Of a stretch of DNA of 64,000 nucleotides, positions 50,252-58,348 are shown piece by piece. A program made the translations under genes and the position numbers. Origin of the DNA: an uncultured Clostridia bacterium (GTDB lineage: Bacteria > Bacillota > Clostridia > Christensenellales > Borkfalkiaceae); contig CAKQQS010000002.1 in the NCBI GenBank assembly GCA_934271255.1, positions 124,001 through 188,000 of the forward strand. Reading direction: 5' to 3'. Each line of letters opens with the position of its first letter. Positions within the stretch are counted from its first letter, which is position 1. The notes beneath the pieces are model-generated. The model searched no databases, was not told where the DNA came from, and saw only the letters and a program-made list of their open reading frames with translations.

Positions 50252-51136
50252 ATGAATACTTTATTTCTCGGAACTTGCACCGCACTGATAACGCCGTTTA
50301 ACAAAAACGGAGTAGATTTTGCTAATTTTGAAAAACAAATCGAACGACAACTCTCAAACAAAATTAAAACTCTTGCGGTATGCACGACGACGGGCGAAAC
50401 ACCGACTCTTACCGACTTTGAATACAAACAAGTTATTGAGTTTGCGGTAAACGTCATAAACAAACGAGCAACCGTCATCGTCGGAACGGGCTCAAACTGT
50501 ACGAAAACCGCAATTTCAAACAGTATTTTTGCTGAAAAAGCCGGCGCGGACGGACTTTTGGTCGTTACCCCTTACTATAACAAATGCACGCAAAACGGCA
50601 TTGTCAAATACTATACCGACGTTGCCGAAAGCGTTAAAATACCCGTCATAGCGTACAACGTGCCGTCAAGAACGGGTGTTAATATTTTACCGGAAACGAT
50701 GCAAAAGATATCGCTAATACCGAACGTAGTCGGCATTAAAGAAGCGAGCGGCGATTTGCAACAAGTAAAACGCACGATAAAACTTACGCGCGGTAACGCA
50801 AAGATATATTGTGGGGACGACGCGTTATATTACGACTTTTTAAAATCAGGCGCAAGCGGGTGCGTTTCTGCTGTTTCAAACGTGTTCCCGAAAGAGTTCG
50901 ACGATATATATCTTAACTACATATCGAAAAAATATAACCGCGCTAAAACAATACAGCACGATTTGAAAGAATTGATAGACGCTCTTTACGTCGAAGTAAA
51001 CCCTATACCCGTCAAATACGTTTTAAAACTGTTGAAATTAGACAGCGGTATACTTCGTCTGCCGTTAACCGAACTTGAAAAAGAACACAAAAAACTAGTT
51101 AAAACGGCAATCTTTAAAAGCGGCGTAAAACTATGA
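50252..51136 (+). CDS. dapA: 4-hydroxy-tetrahydrodipicolinate synthase
   Basis: 294 residues. Condenses pyruvate with aspartate semialdehyde. TALITPFNKNGVDF, AVCTTTGETPTLTDFEY, VVTPYYNKCTQNGI, the catalytic Tyr in IAYNVPSRTGVNI and Schiff-base Lys in VVGIKEASGDLQQ. Starts two bases after asd and overlaps dapB by four bases (ATGA). In a spore former the product also leads to dipicolinate. Confidence 0.96.
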   Translation: MNTLFLGTCTALITPFNKNGVDFANFEKQIERQLSNKIKTLAVCTTTGETPTLTDFEYKQVIEFAVNVINKRATVIVGTGSNCTKTAISNSIFAEKAGADGLLVVTPYYNKCTQNGIVKYYTDVAESVKIPVIAYNVPSRTGVNILPETMQKISLIPNVVGIKEASGDLQQVKRTIKLTRGNAKIYCGDDALYYDFLKSGASGCVSAVSNVFPKEFDDIYLNYISKKYNRAKTIQHDLKELIDALYVEVNPIPVKYVLKLLKLDSGILRLPLTELEKEHKKLVKTAIFKSGVKL

Positions 51137-51831
51137 AAATCTTAATCGTAGGCATAAGCGGCAAAATGGGCAGAACGTTATTTCACGCTTTAAACGACGA
51201 CGTTGAGCAGCATGAAATACGCGGCGTAGATATTGTCAAAAACGATATAAAAACCGTTACGTATCACGATTTTACCGAGGTTGATTTTAACCCCGACGTT
51301 ATAGTCGATTTTTCTTCTCGTTCGGCTCTTGACGACGTTTTGGATTTTGCCGAGAAACATAAAACGAGTTGTGTTTTTCTTGCGACGGATTACACCGAAA
51401 ACGATGTTGAAAAAATAAAGGAATTATCAAAGAAAGTCGCCGTTTTGAAAACAGCGAATACAAGCGTCGGTATAACACTTTTGCTCAGCCTTGTAAAAAG
51501 CGTGAAAAAGGTTTTTAAAACCGCCGAAATTACAATTACCGAAACGCATCATATTTACAAAAAAGACGCTCCGTCAGGTACCGCGCTTGCTATCAACGAC
51601 GCCGTTGACGGGTCAGCCGAAATTATATCGATAAGACAAGGCGAAGTCGTCGGTACGCACGAAATAAAGTTTGACAACGGTTTGGAAAGCATAACGATTA
51701 CCCACGAGGCGAACGACAGAAAACTATTTGCCGACGGCGCCCTGCTTGCCGCTGAATTCGTTTATAAAAAAGACACCGGCTTTTATACTATGCAAGACGT
51801 TGTAGAGTCTTTGAAAAAATCTGAATATTGA
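51133..51831 (+). CDS. dapB: 4-hydroxy-tetrahydrodipicolinate reductase
   Basis: 232 residues, the shorter clostridial form. IVGISGKMGRTLFHAL (dinucleotide site), VDFSSRSALDDVLDFA, TANTSVGITLLLSLV and ETHHIYKKDAPSGTALAI with the active-site His and Lys. Its start overlaps the dapA stop. Third enzyme of the operon. Confidence 0.95.
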   Translation: MKILIVGISGKMGRTLFHALNDDVEQHEIRGVDIVKNDIKTVTYHDFTEVDFNPDVIVDFSSRSALDDVLDFAEKHKTSCVFLATDYTENDVEKIKELSKKVAVLKTANTSVGITLLLSLVKSVKKVFKTAEITITETHHIYKKDAPSGTALAINDAVDGSAEIISIRQGEVVGTHEIKFDNGLESITITHEANDRKLFADGALLAAEFVYKKDTGFYTMQDVVESLKKSEY

Positions 51832-51874
51832 CGCTGTTTCAAAAACGACGATAAAAAGAAAATGGCGAATTACC

Positions 51875-51904
51875 TTTACAAAAGCAATCTTTTTGTGTTA
51901 TAAT
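51875..51904 (+). promoter_or_regulatory. Sigma-A promoter upstream of sepF
   Basis: TTACAA (51876-51881) or TTTACA (51875-51880), 17/18 bases, TATAAT (51899-51904). The start site falls at the ATG of a 31-codon ORF that precedes sepF. Confidence 0.82.
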
Positions 51905-51911
51905 AGATTTA

Positions 51912-52007
51912 ATGAAAATATATGACGATATTAAACGTCCGTCCGAATCTAAGGTTGTTGACGGTTATTCGGTAACGGATATAAGGAGTTATTATGAGTT
52001 TATTTGA
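51912..52007 (+). CDS. Candidate 31-residue leaderless ORF upstream of sepF
   Basis: ATG seven bases after the TATAAT box, open for 31 codons (MKIYDDIKRPSESKVVDG, then YSVTDIRSYYEFI) and ending 14 bases inside sepF. It has no Shine-Dalgarno but the promoter geometry would make it leaderless. It covers the whole sepF leader, including the AAGGAG ribosome site, so it could couple to or attenuate sepF translation. I know no homologue; it may also be chance. Confidence 0.4.
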   Translation: MKIYDDIKRPSESKVVDGYSVTDIRSYYEFI

Positions 52008-52344
52008 TTTTTTCGGTAGAAATACAACTGTCGATCAAACGCCCGGGCGCGGAACGAACGGTTCGAGAATTATGCCCCAAGACAACTTTGCCGTGGGTAG
52101 AGAAGAAAAGGAATCGCCGTTGACAGTGTGCCGTCCCCACTCCTTTAAAGACGTTGAAAATATTATCGATATTTTAAAAACGGGCAAACAGGTAATGTTA
52201 CAAACGGAATCTTTGCAAAATCAAACGAAGTTCAGGGTACTCGATTTGTTGTCGGGTGCGATTTACGCGCTTGGCGGCGGGGTTTACGAAGTCAAGGAAG
52301 ACACTTACATTTTCACGCCGAAAGGTATTTCCGTAAGGCAATAG
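51994..52344 (+). CDS. sepF: Cell division protein SepF
   Basis: 116 residues. An N-terminal amphipathic membrane-binding helix (MSLFDFFGR), a linker, then the SepF fold: TVCRPHSFKDVENIIDILK, GKQVMLQTESL, RVLDLLSGAIYALGG and DTYIFTPKGISV. It anchors and bundles FtsZ at the division site. AAGGAG Shine-Dalgarno. Shorter linker than in Bacillus. Confidence 0.93.
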   Translation: MSLFDFFGRNTTVDQTPGRGTNGSRIMPQDNFAVGREEKESPLTVCRPHSFKDVENIIDILKTGKQVMLQTESLQNQTKFRVLDLLSGAIYALGGGVYEVKEDTYIFTPKGISVRQ

Positions 52345-52406
52345 CTTTTATTATCGACGGTTAACGATTCGTTTCGTCAGGTGATTATTTAATAATTTAA
52401 AAATAG

Positions 52407-52431
52407 CGCGGTACGCAATTTGCGTACCGCG
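52407..52431. terminator. Long perfect hairpin after sepF (possible terminator)
   Basis: Twelve-base perfect arms CGCGGTACGCAA/TTGCGTACCGCG around a single T, about 60 bases after the sepF stop. No T run follows on plus (TCAACTTATATC), so intrinsic termination is uncertain. Confidence 0.45.
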
Positions 52432-52441
52432 TCAACTTATA

Positions 52442-52486
52442 TCATGAAAAAAAACAGCCGTTTTCGTTTAAGAAACTCGGCTGTTT
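52442..52486 (-). terminator. Terminator of the proS operon
   Basis: Nine-base arms AAACAGCCG/CGGCTGTTT (52452-52460 and 52478-52486) followed by eight T on minus, four bases after the stop of the last gene. Confidence 0.88.
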
Positions 52487-52490
52487 ATTA

Positions 52491-53441
52491 TTAGTTGAAC
52501 ATATCGTCGTTGTTATCGTCGGAATTACCTCCGAACGGATTTTGATTGTTGGTTTGATTTCCGCCGAAATCTTGATTAGAGTTATCGTTTGAATTCGTAC
52601 CTGACGAATTAGCCGAATCGTCATCGGCAAACGGATCAACGAAATTATCGTTGTTGCCGCCGGCGTTATAAGTGTTGTTATAATTATTATTAAAGTCGTT
52701 GTTATAATTATTGAATCCGTTGTATCCGTTATTGTTCATATTTTGGTTCATAAACGGGTTACGGGAAACGTATCTGTCGTATCTTTGTTTCATATACGCA
52801 TTGTAATCGACGGGTGTTCTGTTGCATACGCATAAGACCGCTATCGCTTCAAACCCCAAACACGAGAAAATCGTACCAAGTAAATATCTTCTCGGCGAAT
52901 ACTGTTTAAACAACGCGGAATAAACGAATATTTTGAATAATATAACGAGTATGGAAAACGTGGACGCAATATAAGATATTATCTGACCGACGTACGCTAA
53001 TTTTAGCGCGGCATTAGAACTGTATTCTACCGAAAGCCCGTTATCCGATAAAGAAAAAGCCGGATTTACGCCTTTCAAAAGGCTGAAAAACGGATCGGCA
53101 AAAACAAATGCCGTAGATAAAACGTTTACGAACGAAGTAATCCCTACTAGCAGCATAAAGGCTAACGCCATATCGTTATAAACTCTTCCCATGAGTCTTA
53201 TTTTTCCCGCAAGTTTACCTAAAACATACCAACGGTAAAAAGGTAAATATGCGTACCACGAATGTTCGTACCCCCTGTTCTTTGCCATTTTGCTTAACGC
53301 AAAACTTAAAAGAACGTAAAATACTATAAATATCACTATTGCCGAAATTGCAATAGACAACGCGGTCGAAGGCGGAATAGCAATAACCGTCGGTGTTTGT
53401 TCCGGTGTCGGGGTCGTTCCCACACTTCCTGCTAAAATCAT
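52491..53441 (-). CDS. Multispanning membrane protein with an Asn-rich low-complexity tail
   Basis: 316 residues. About four transmembrane helices (28-48, 90-115, 150-190 region, 195-215) with the intervening RGYEHSWYAYLPFYRWYVLGK motif, which recalls small DUF-type membrane proteins of Firmicutes. From about 235 the protein is almost only Asn, Gly, Tyr, Phe, Asp and Ser (for example NQNMNNNGYNGFNNYNND). No function can be assigned. Last gene of the proS-CPBP-this operon, 10 bases after the CPBP gene. Confidence 0.7.
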   Translation of the reverse strand: MILAGSVGTTPTPEQTPTVIAIPPSTALSIAISAIVIFIVFYVLLSFALSKMAKNRGYEHSWYAYLPFYRWYVLGKLAGKIRLMGRVYNDMALAFMLLVGITSFVNVLSTAFVFADPFFSLLKGVNPAFSLSDNGLSVEYSSNAALKLAYVGQIISYIASTFSILVILFKIFVYSALFKQYSPRRYLLGTIFSCLGFEAIAVLCVCNRTPVDYNAYMKQRYDRYVSRNPFMNQNMNNNGYNGFNNYNNDFNNNYNNTYNAGGNNDNFVDPFADDDSANSSGTNSNDNSNQDFGGNQTNNQNPFGGNSDDNNDDMFN

Positions 53442-53451
53442 ATTTAATCTC

Positions 53452-54615
53452 CTATATTTTTAAAATTGCTCTGATGAGTTTTGCCAAAAAACCGAAATCG
53501 CTTATTATAATAAGCGCTAATCCGAGCGCGATACCGACGGAAACTAAAATCCACGCCGTTATTTTGTTGGATTTGTTGTTTATTAAACGCAGTTCCCCTT
53601 TTTGCGTTAAAAACAACGTTTTAACGGACGAGTTTTTATCGTTAAGGGTAACAGTTTTGCCGTAATGCAAATATTTGCAGTTATTATCCGCATCGGCTGT
53701 ATTAGTTATAAAATAATGCGCTTCGTTATCGGGCAAAGGCGCGTTTTCGCGTTTTGCCTTATTCATAGCGAACTTTATGAAATAGCAAACGGCAACCATT
53801 ATACAAATCGCGCCGACGATAATCGACATTATTTCAAAAGTTGCAAACGCTTCGGTAGTCATTATTTCTTCACATACGGCGAATATTTGAGCGAATAAGT
53901 TGTTCGCAAAGTGCATCGCGCACCCGACGAAATAGTTGCCGGTAAGCATTACTGCCCCGCCGATTGCAAAACCGACTATGAATTGATAAATAAATTGTTC
54001 CATACTGCCGTGCATAATCGCAAACATAAGCGAACTTAATATTATCGCCGTTATGTCGCCGAATTCACGCAGACCTTTCATTATTATGCCGCGGTACAGC
54101 CATTCTTCGAATATTGCGGGCAGTATCGGCGTTAATAATACGGCAAATACACCGAAAATAATGTTGCCCGTGTATTCGGGGGTGGGACTCGGCGTTATTC
54201 CGAAACGCCCCCATATCGTGTACCAGTCTTGTACGTAAATCTCGGCAACGGGACTGACGACAGCCATCAAACCGAATATAAGCATTATTCCCATAAACCA
54301 TTGAATAGGCTTTTTTCGGCACGCAAAACCGCCGCCGTTCGCTAATTTGACGTTTTTAATTTTGGCTGTAATAAGCGCGATTGCGCAAATCGACAATTGC
54401 GCAAGGACAAGTCCTAAAAACAAAACCAAATACGAAGCGGGTTCGATTTTTGTAACTTTTACAAAAAGGTTGAACGCGATAGATAACGCAAAATTGACGA
54501 CGAGCGCGATAATGAAAACAAATCCGCTTGTCGTCGCGTTCACGGTGTTCGGATTATAAAGTTTTTGCCTGGCCGCCAAATCTTTCATGGCGGCGTTCGC
54601 CGTAAACTTTTCCAT
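53452..54615 (-). CDS. CPBP-family intramembrane metalloprotease
   Basis: 387 residues, eight or so transmembrane helices. Conserved motif 1 EEWLYRGIIMKG (EExxxR), motif 2 FAIMHGS and motif 3 CAMHFANNL (HxxxN) of the CAAX-protease/bacteriocin-processing family. An extra C-terminal segment of about 80 residues (YFITNTADADNNCKYLHYGK onward) ends in another transmembrane helix and is not part of the usual fold. It starts 15 bases after proS. Confidence 0.88.
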   Translation of the reverse strand: MEKFTANAAMKDLAARQKLYNPNTVNATTSGFVFIIALVVNFALSIAFNLFVKVTKIEPASYLVLFLGLVLAQLSICAIALITAKIKNVKLANGGGFACRKKPIQWFMGIMLIFGLMAVVSPVAEIYVQDWYTIWGRFGITPSPTPEYTGNIIFGVFAVLLTPILPAIFEEWLYRGIIMKGLREFGDITAIILSSLMFAIMHGSMEQFIYQFIVGFAIGGAVMLTGNYFVGCAMHFANNLFAQIFAVCEEIMTTEAFATFEIMSIIVGAICIMVAVCYFIKFAMNKAKRENAPLPDNEAHYFITNTADADNNCKYLHYGKTVTLNDKNSSVKTLFLTQKGELRLINNKSNKITAWILVSVGIALGLALIIISDFGFLAKLIRAILKI

Positions 54616-54630
54616 TTAACCCTTTTCTCC

Positions 54631-56073
54631 TTAATACGCTCTTGCAAAAATTACGTTCGTAACCGCTTTTTCTCCGCAAATCGCGCACGTTTCGCTTATC
54701 AGTTCGCCGTCTTGCATAACTCTCGTAGTCGCTTGCAACAATTCCTTGACTTTATCTTCGCAAGCCCTGTCGCCACACCAGGAAGCAAGCGCGAAACAAC
54801 CGTTATCGACCGCGTTTTTTATTTCTTCGATACTTTTACATTTAATAATTCTCGAATCTCTCATCGCTTTCGATTTCTCAAACATATCGTTTTGAATCGT
54901 ATCGAGAAGCGCAGGTATTTTTTCTTCCAAATCGTCGAAACTCATCGTGAACTTTTCAAGATTGTCCCTTCTGGCGATCATGACGACGTTATTTTCGATA
55001 TCTCTCGGTCCTATTTCTATACGAACGGGTACGCCTTTCATTTCCCATTCGTTAAACTTCCAGCCGGGACTCATATCTCTCGTGTCTACTTTTACTCTTA
55101 CGCCGAGTTTTTTAAGTTTATCGCAAACTTCGCTTGCCTTTTCGATGACACCGCCTTTATGAGCCGCTACGGGTATTATCACCGCTTGAACGGGCGCAAC
55201 CTTAGGCGGAAGTATCAATCCCCTTTGGTCTCCGTGCGCCATTATAAGCGCGCCGATAAGCCTGGTGGATACGCCCCAGGACGTCGAGTATCCGTACTTT
55301 TGTACGTTGTCGCTGTCCAAAAACTTCATTTCGCTTGCCTTAGCGAAGTTTTGTCCTAAATAATGCGAAGTACCCGCTTGTAAACTCTTACCGTCAAGCA
55401 TCATCGCTTCCATACCGTAAGTCGCTATCGCGCCCGCAAACTTTTCTTTTTCCGTTTTCTTGCCCGTTAATACGGGAATCGCCAAAAACTCTTCCGCAAA
55501 ATCTTTATAGACTTTAAGCATCGTCTGGGTAAACTCTTCGGCTTCTTCGGCGGTTCTGTGAACGGTATGTCCTTCCTGCCACAAAAACTCGCTCGTTCTT
55601 AAAAACGGTCGGGTAGTTTTTTCCCATCTTACGACGTTAGCCCACTGATTCATCAAAATAGGCAAATCTTTGTAACTGTTAAGCCATTTTGCGTAACACG
55701 CGCAAATAATCGTTTCGCTGGTCGGTCTGACGATAAGCGGTTCGTCTAATTCTTTACCGCCCGCATAAGTTACTACCGCGACTTCCGGCGCGAATCCTTC
55801 TACGTGTTCTTTTTCTTTGTTTAAATAACTTTGCGGAATAAACATGGGAAAATACGCGTTTTCGACGCCTTTTTCTTTAAATCTTCTGTTAAGTTCGTTC
55901 TGAATGCTTTCCCATATAGCGTAGCCGTAAGGTCTTATTACCATCGTTCCTTTAACGGGACCGTAATCGACGAGTTCGGTTTTTAAAACTACGTCGGTAT
56001 ACCATTGCGGAAAGTCTTTTTCGATGTCCGCTACTTCTTTTACAAATTGTTTTCCTTTATTATTCTCTTGCAT
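54631..56073 (-). CDS. proS: Prolyl-tRNA synthetase (short, archaeal/eukaryotic-like type)
   Basis: 480 residues, so without the editing insert of the long bacterial form. Class II motifs: motif 1 near YFPMFIPQS, motif 2 RWEKTTRPFLRTSEFLWQEGH, motif 3 WGVSTRLIGALIMAHGD; anticodon-binding domain PVQAVIIPV; C-terminal zinc-type domain with WCGDRACEDKV and SETCAICGEKA and the final Tyr. First gene of a three-gene operon with its own consensus promoter. No T-box leader is seen. Confidence 0.97.
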   Translation of the reverse strand: MQENNKGKQFVKEVADIEKDFPQWYTDVVLKTELVDYGPVKGTMVIRPYGYAIWESIQNELNRRFKEKGVENAYFPMFIPQSYLNKEKEHVEGFAPEVAVVTYAGGKELDEPLIVRPTSETIICACYAKWLNSYKDLPILMNQWANVVRWEKTTRPFLRTSEFLWQEGHTVHRTAEEAEEFTQTMLKVYKDFAEEFLAIPVLTGKKTEKEKFAGAIATYGMEAMMLDGKSLQAGTSHYLGQNFAKASEMKFLDSDNVQKYGYSTSWGVSTRLIGALIMAHGDQRGLILPPKVAPVQAVIIPVAAHKGGVIEKASEVCDKLKKLGVRVKVDTRDMSPGWKFNEWEMKGVPVRIEIGPRDIENNVVMIARRDNLEKFTMSFDDLEEKIPALLDTIQNDMFEKSKAMRDSRIIKCKSIEEIKNAVDNGCFALASWCGDRACEDKVKELLQATTRVMQDGELISETCAICGEKAVTNVIFARAY

Positions 56074-56111
56074 AATAGTCTCCGTGTGCGCAAATAAAAA
56101 TATTCTTAAAT

Positions 56112-56140
56112 ATTATACATTATTTTTCGTTGCGTGTAAA
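56112..56140 (-). promoter_or_regulatory. Sigma-A promoter of proS
   Basis: Minus strand TTTACA (56140-56135), 17 bases, TATAAT (56117-56112), about 40 bases before the ATG. Confidence 0.87.
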
Positions 56141-56210
56141 GTCATTTTAGCAAAACAAACGGCATAATTCCCTTTAAACCTAAAACTTTTTATAATATAT
56201 TATAAAACAC

Positions 56211-56239
56211 TTGTATAAAACGGGGTTTTGTTCTATTAT
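56211..56239 (+). promoter_or_regulatory. Sigma-A promoter of tkt
   Basis: TTGTAT (56211-56216), 17 bases, TATTAT (56234-56239), then AAGGAG and the ATG at 56272. Confidence 0.8.
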
Positions 56240-56271
56240 AGATATATAGAAAAAACTTTAAGGAGTTTATA

Positions 56272-58245
56272 ATGGATATTACCCAAAAATCAATAAACAC
56301 ACTTCGCGCGCTTTCTATTGAAGAAATCGAAAAGGCAAACAGCGGACACCCCGGTATTTGCTTAGGCTCCGCGCCCATAGTTTACGCTTTATACAGCGAA
56401 ATTATGAATTACAATTCTAAACATTCTTCGTTCGTCAACAGGGATCGTTTCGTTTTGTCGGCAGGGCACGGCTCCGCGCTTTTGTACGCCGCTTTACACA
56501 TGTTCGGCTACAAGGTTACGAAAAACGATCTTATGAACTTCCGTCAATTTGAAAGCGTAACGCCCGGACACCCCGAATACGGCGTAACGGACGGAGTCGA
56601 AGTATCAACCGGCCCGTTAGGTCAAGGCATTGCCAACGCCGTCGGTATGGCTCTTGCGGAATCCATGCTCGCTTCTAAATACAATAAAACGGGTTATAAA
56701 ATAGTCGACCACTACACCTACGCGCTTTGCGGAGACGGATGTATGCAAGAAGGTATCGAAAACGAAGCCGCGTCGTTTGCCGGAACGAACAAACTCGGTA
56801 AACTTATCGTCTTCTACGATAAAAACAACATTACGATTGAAGGTAATATCGATACGGCGTTTACGGAAGACGTAGGCTTGCGCCACGAAGCGCTTGGCTG
56901 GCAAGTGTTATCGGTCAAAGACGGCAATGACGTTTTCGCTATAAAAACGGCTGTTTCAAAAGCAAAGAAAGAGAAAAACAAACCTACTTTGATTATCGTT
57001 AACACTCATATCGGTTACGGTAGTCCGTTGGTTGATTCCGCCGCTTGCCACGGCGCGCCGATTAAAGGCAACGATTTGTCCGCAACTCTTAAAGAATTGA
57101 AAATGGACGAATACGACAAGTTTGAAATTCCCGAAGACGTTGCCGAAAATATTGAGAAAAAACTTAATAAAAAAGCAGAATACGAAACCGAATGGAACGC
57201 TATGTTCGAAGGGTATAAAAGAGCATATCCCGATTTAGCGAAAGAGTTCGTTTCTACTATGAACGGAGAACTCCCCGATCTTGCGTATTTTTATAATAAA
57301 GCGGTAGTCGATAAGGTCGACGCGACGCGTAACAACGGTAATCATTGTTTGACGGAACTCGGAAAAATCGTTCCTAATCTCGTTGGCGGTTCGGCGGATC
57401 TCGCGCCGTCTACAAAAGCGTTCTTAAAAGGCGAAGATTACTATTCGCCGCTTAACGGAACGGGTAGAAACATTCACTTCGGTATACGCGAACATGCGAT
57501 GGGAGCGATTGCAAACGGTATGTATTTACACGGCGGATTGCGTCCGTTCTGTTCGACTTTCTTCGTATTTTCCGATTATATGAGAAACGCGATGCGTATG
57601 TCGGCAATAATGAATATTCCCGTTTTATACATCCTTTCGCACGACAGTATCGGCGTAGGTGAAGACGGTCCTACGCACGAACCGATAGAACAGTTGTCGT
57701 CTTTACGCGTTATGCCTAATATCAACGTTTTCAGACCTTGCGATTCGAGAGAAACAGCCGTTTCGTATAAACTCGCAATGCTCTCTCCCCGCCCTTCCTG
57801 TCTTGTTCTTTCAAGACAAAATCTTCCGCAATTCAAAGGCAAGTTCGCAGATATCGAACGCGGCGGTTATATTCTTTTCGACAGCGAAAAAGAAACGCCC
57901 GACGCAATCATTATAGCGACGGGCAGCGAAGTCGGAGTTGCGGCGGAAGCAAAAACTCTTCTTAAAAAGAAAGGCGTCGACGTAAGAGTCGTTTCGATGC
58001 CTTGCGTAAACTTGTTTGAAGAACAAACCAAAGCGTACAAAGAAAAAGTTTTACCGGGTTCGGTTACGGCGAGAGTCGCGGTCGAAGCGGGCGCAACGGC
58101 GTTTTGGTATAAATACGTCGGGCTTGACGGTCAGGTCGTAGGAATCGATACTTTCGGAGCGTCCGGTCCTGCCGACACTTTGTTCGAAGCGTTCGGAATT
58201 ACGCCGAGAAAGGTTTATGAAGCCGTTAAAAGCGTTATAAAATAA
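56272..58245 (+). CDS. tkt: Transketolase
   Basis: 657 residues, full length. EKANSGHPGICLGSAPIVYAL (substrate His), STGPLGQGIANAVGMALAE, the thiamine-diphosphate motif CGDGCMQEGIENEAASFAG with IVFYDKNN, GGSADLAPSTKAFL, FGIREHAMGAIANGMYLHGG (catalytic Glu) and SHDSIGVGEDGPTHEPIEQL. Moves two-carbon ketol units between the pentose phosphates and glycolysis. Single gene with own promoter and terminator. Confidence 0.97.
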   Translation: MDITQKSINTLRALSIEEIEKANSGHPGICLGSAPIVYALYSEIMNYNSKHSSFVNRDRFVLSAGHGSALLYAALHMFGYKVTKNDLMNFRQFESVTPGHPEYGVTDGVEVSTGPLGQGIANAVGMALAESMLASKYNKTGYKIVDHYTYALCGDGCMQEGIENEAASFAGTNKLGKLIVFYDKNNITIEGNIDTAFTEDVGLRHEALGWQVLSVKDGNDVFAIKTAVSKAKKEKNKPTLIIVNTHIGYGSPLVDSAACHGAPIKGNDLSATLKELKMDEYDKFEIPEDVAENIEKKLNKKAEYETEWNAMFEGYKRAYPDLAKEFVSTMNGELPDLAYFYNKAVVDKVDATRNNGNHCLTELGKIVPNLVGGSADLAPSTKAFLKGEDYYSPLNGTGRNIHFGIREHAMGAIANGMYLHGGLRPFCSTFFVFSDYMRNAMRMSAIMNIPVLYILSHDSIGVGEDGPTHEPIEQLSSLRVMPNINVFRPCDSRETAVSYKLAMLSPRPSCLVLSRQNLPQFKGKFADIERGGYILFDSEKETPDAIIIATGSEVGVAAEAKTLLKKKGVDVRVVSMPCVNLFEEQTKAYKEKVLPGSVTARVAVEAGATAFWYKYVGLDGQVVGIDTFGASGPADTLFEAFGITPRKVYEAVKSVIK

Positions 58246-58252
58246 TCAGTTA

Positions 58253-58284
58253 GTCCCCGCAATATTTCTTGCGGGGACGATTTT
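58253..58284 (+). terminator. Terminator of tkt
   Basis: Ten-base arms GTCCCCGCAA/TTGCGGGGAC (58253-58262 and 58269-58278) followed by GATTTTAT. Confidence 0.85.
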
Positions 58285-58309
58285 ATATCGTTTATATAGT
58301 AATATTATC

Positions 58310-58342
58310 GGAAAACGAAAACGGACGCACGATTGCGTCCGT
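58310..58342 (-). terminator. Terminator of the pilus operon
   Basis: Nine-base arms ACGGACGCA/TGCGTCCGT (58321-58329 and 58334-58342) followed on minus by TTTTCGTTTTC; on plus six T follow, so it may work both ways. Confidence 0.8.
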
Positions 58343-58348
58343 GGTTTT

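Noticed and set aside
54565..55359. 264-codon open frame on the plus strand
   Set aside because: Antisense to proS; no ribosome site and no family match.
56074..56160. T-box or other riboswitch ahead of proS
   Set aside because: The leader after the mapped-by-eye promoter is only about 35 bases, too short for a T-box, and contains no such motif.
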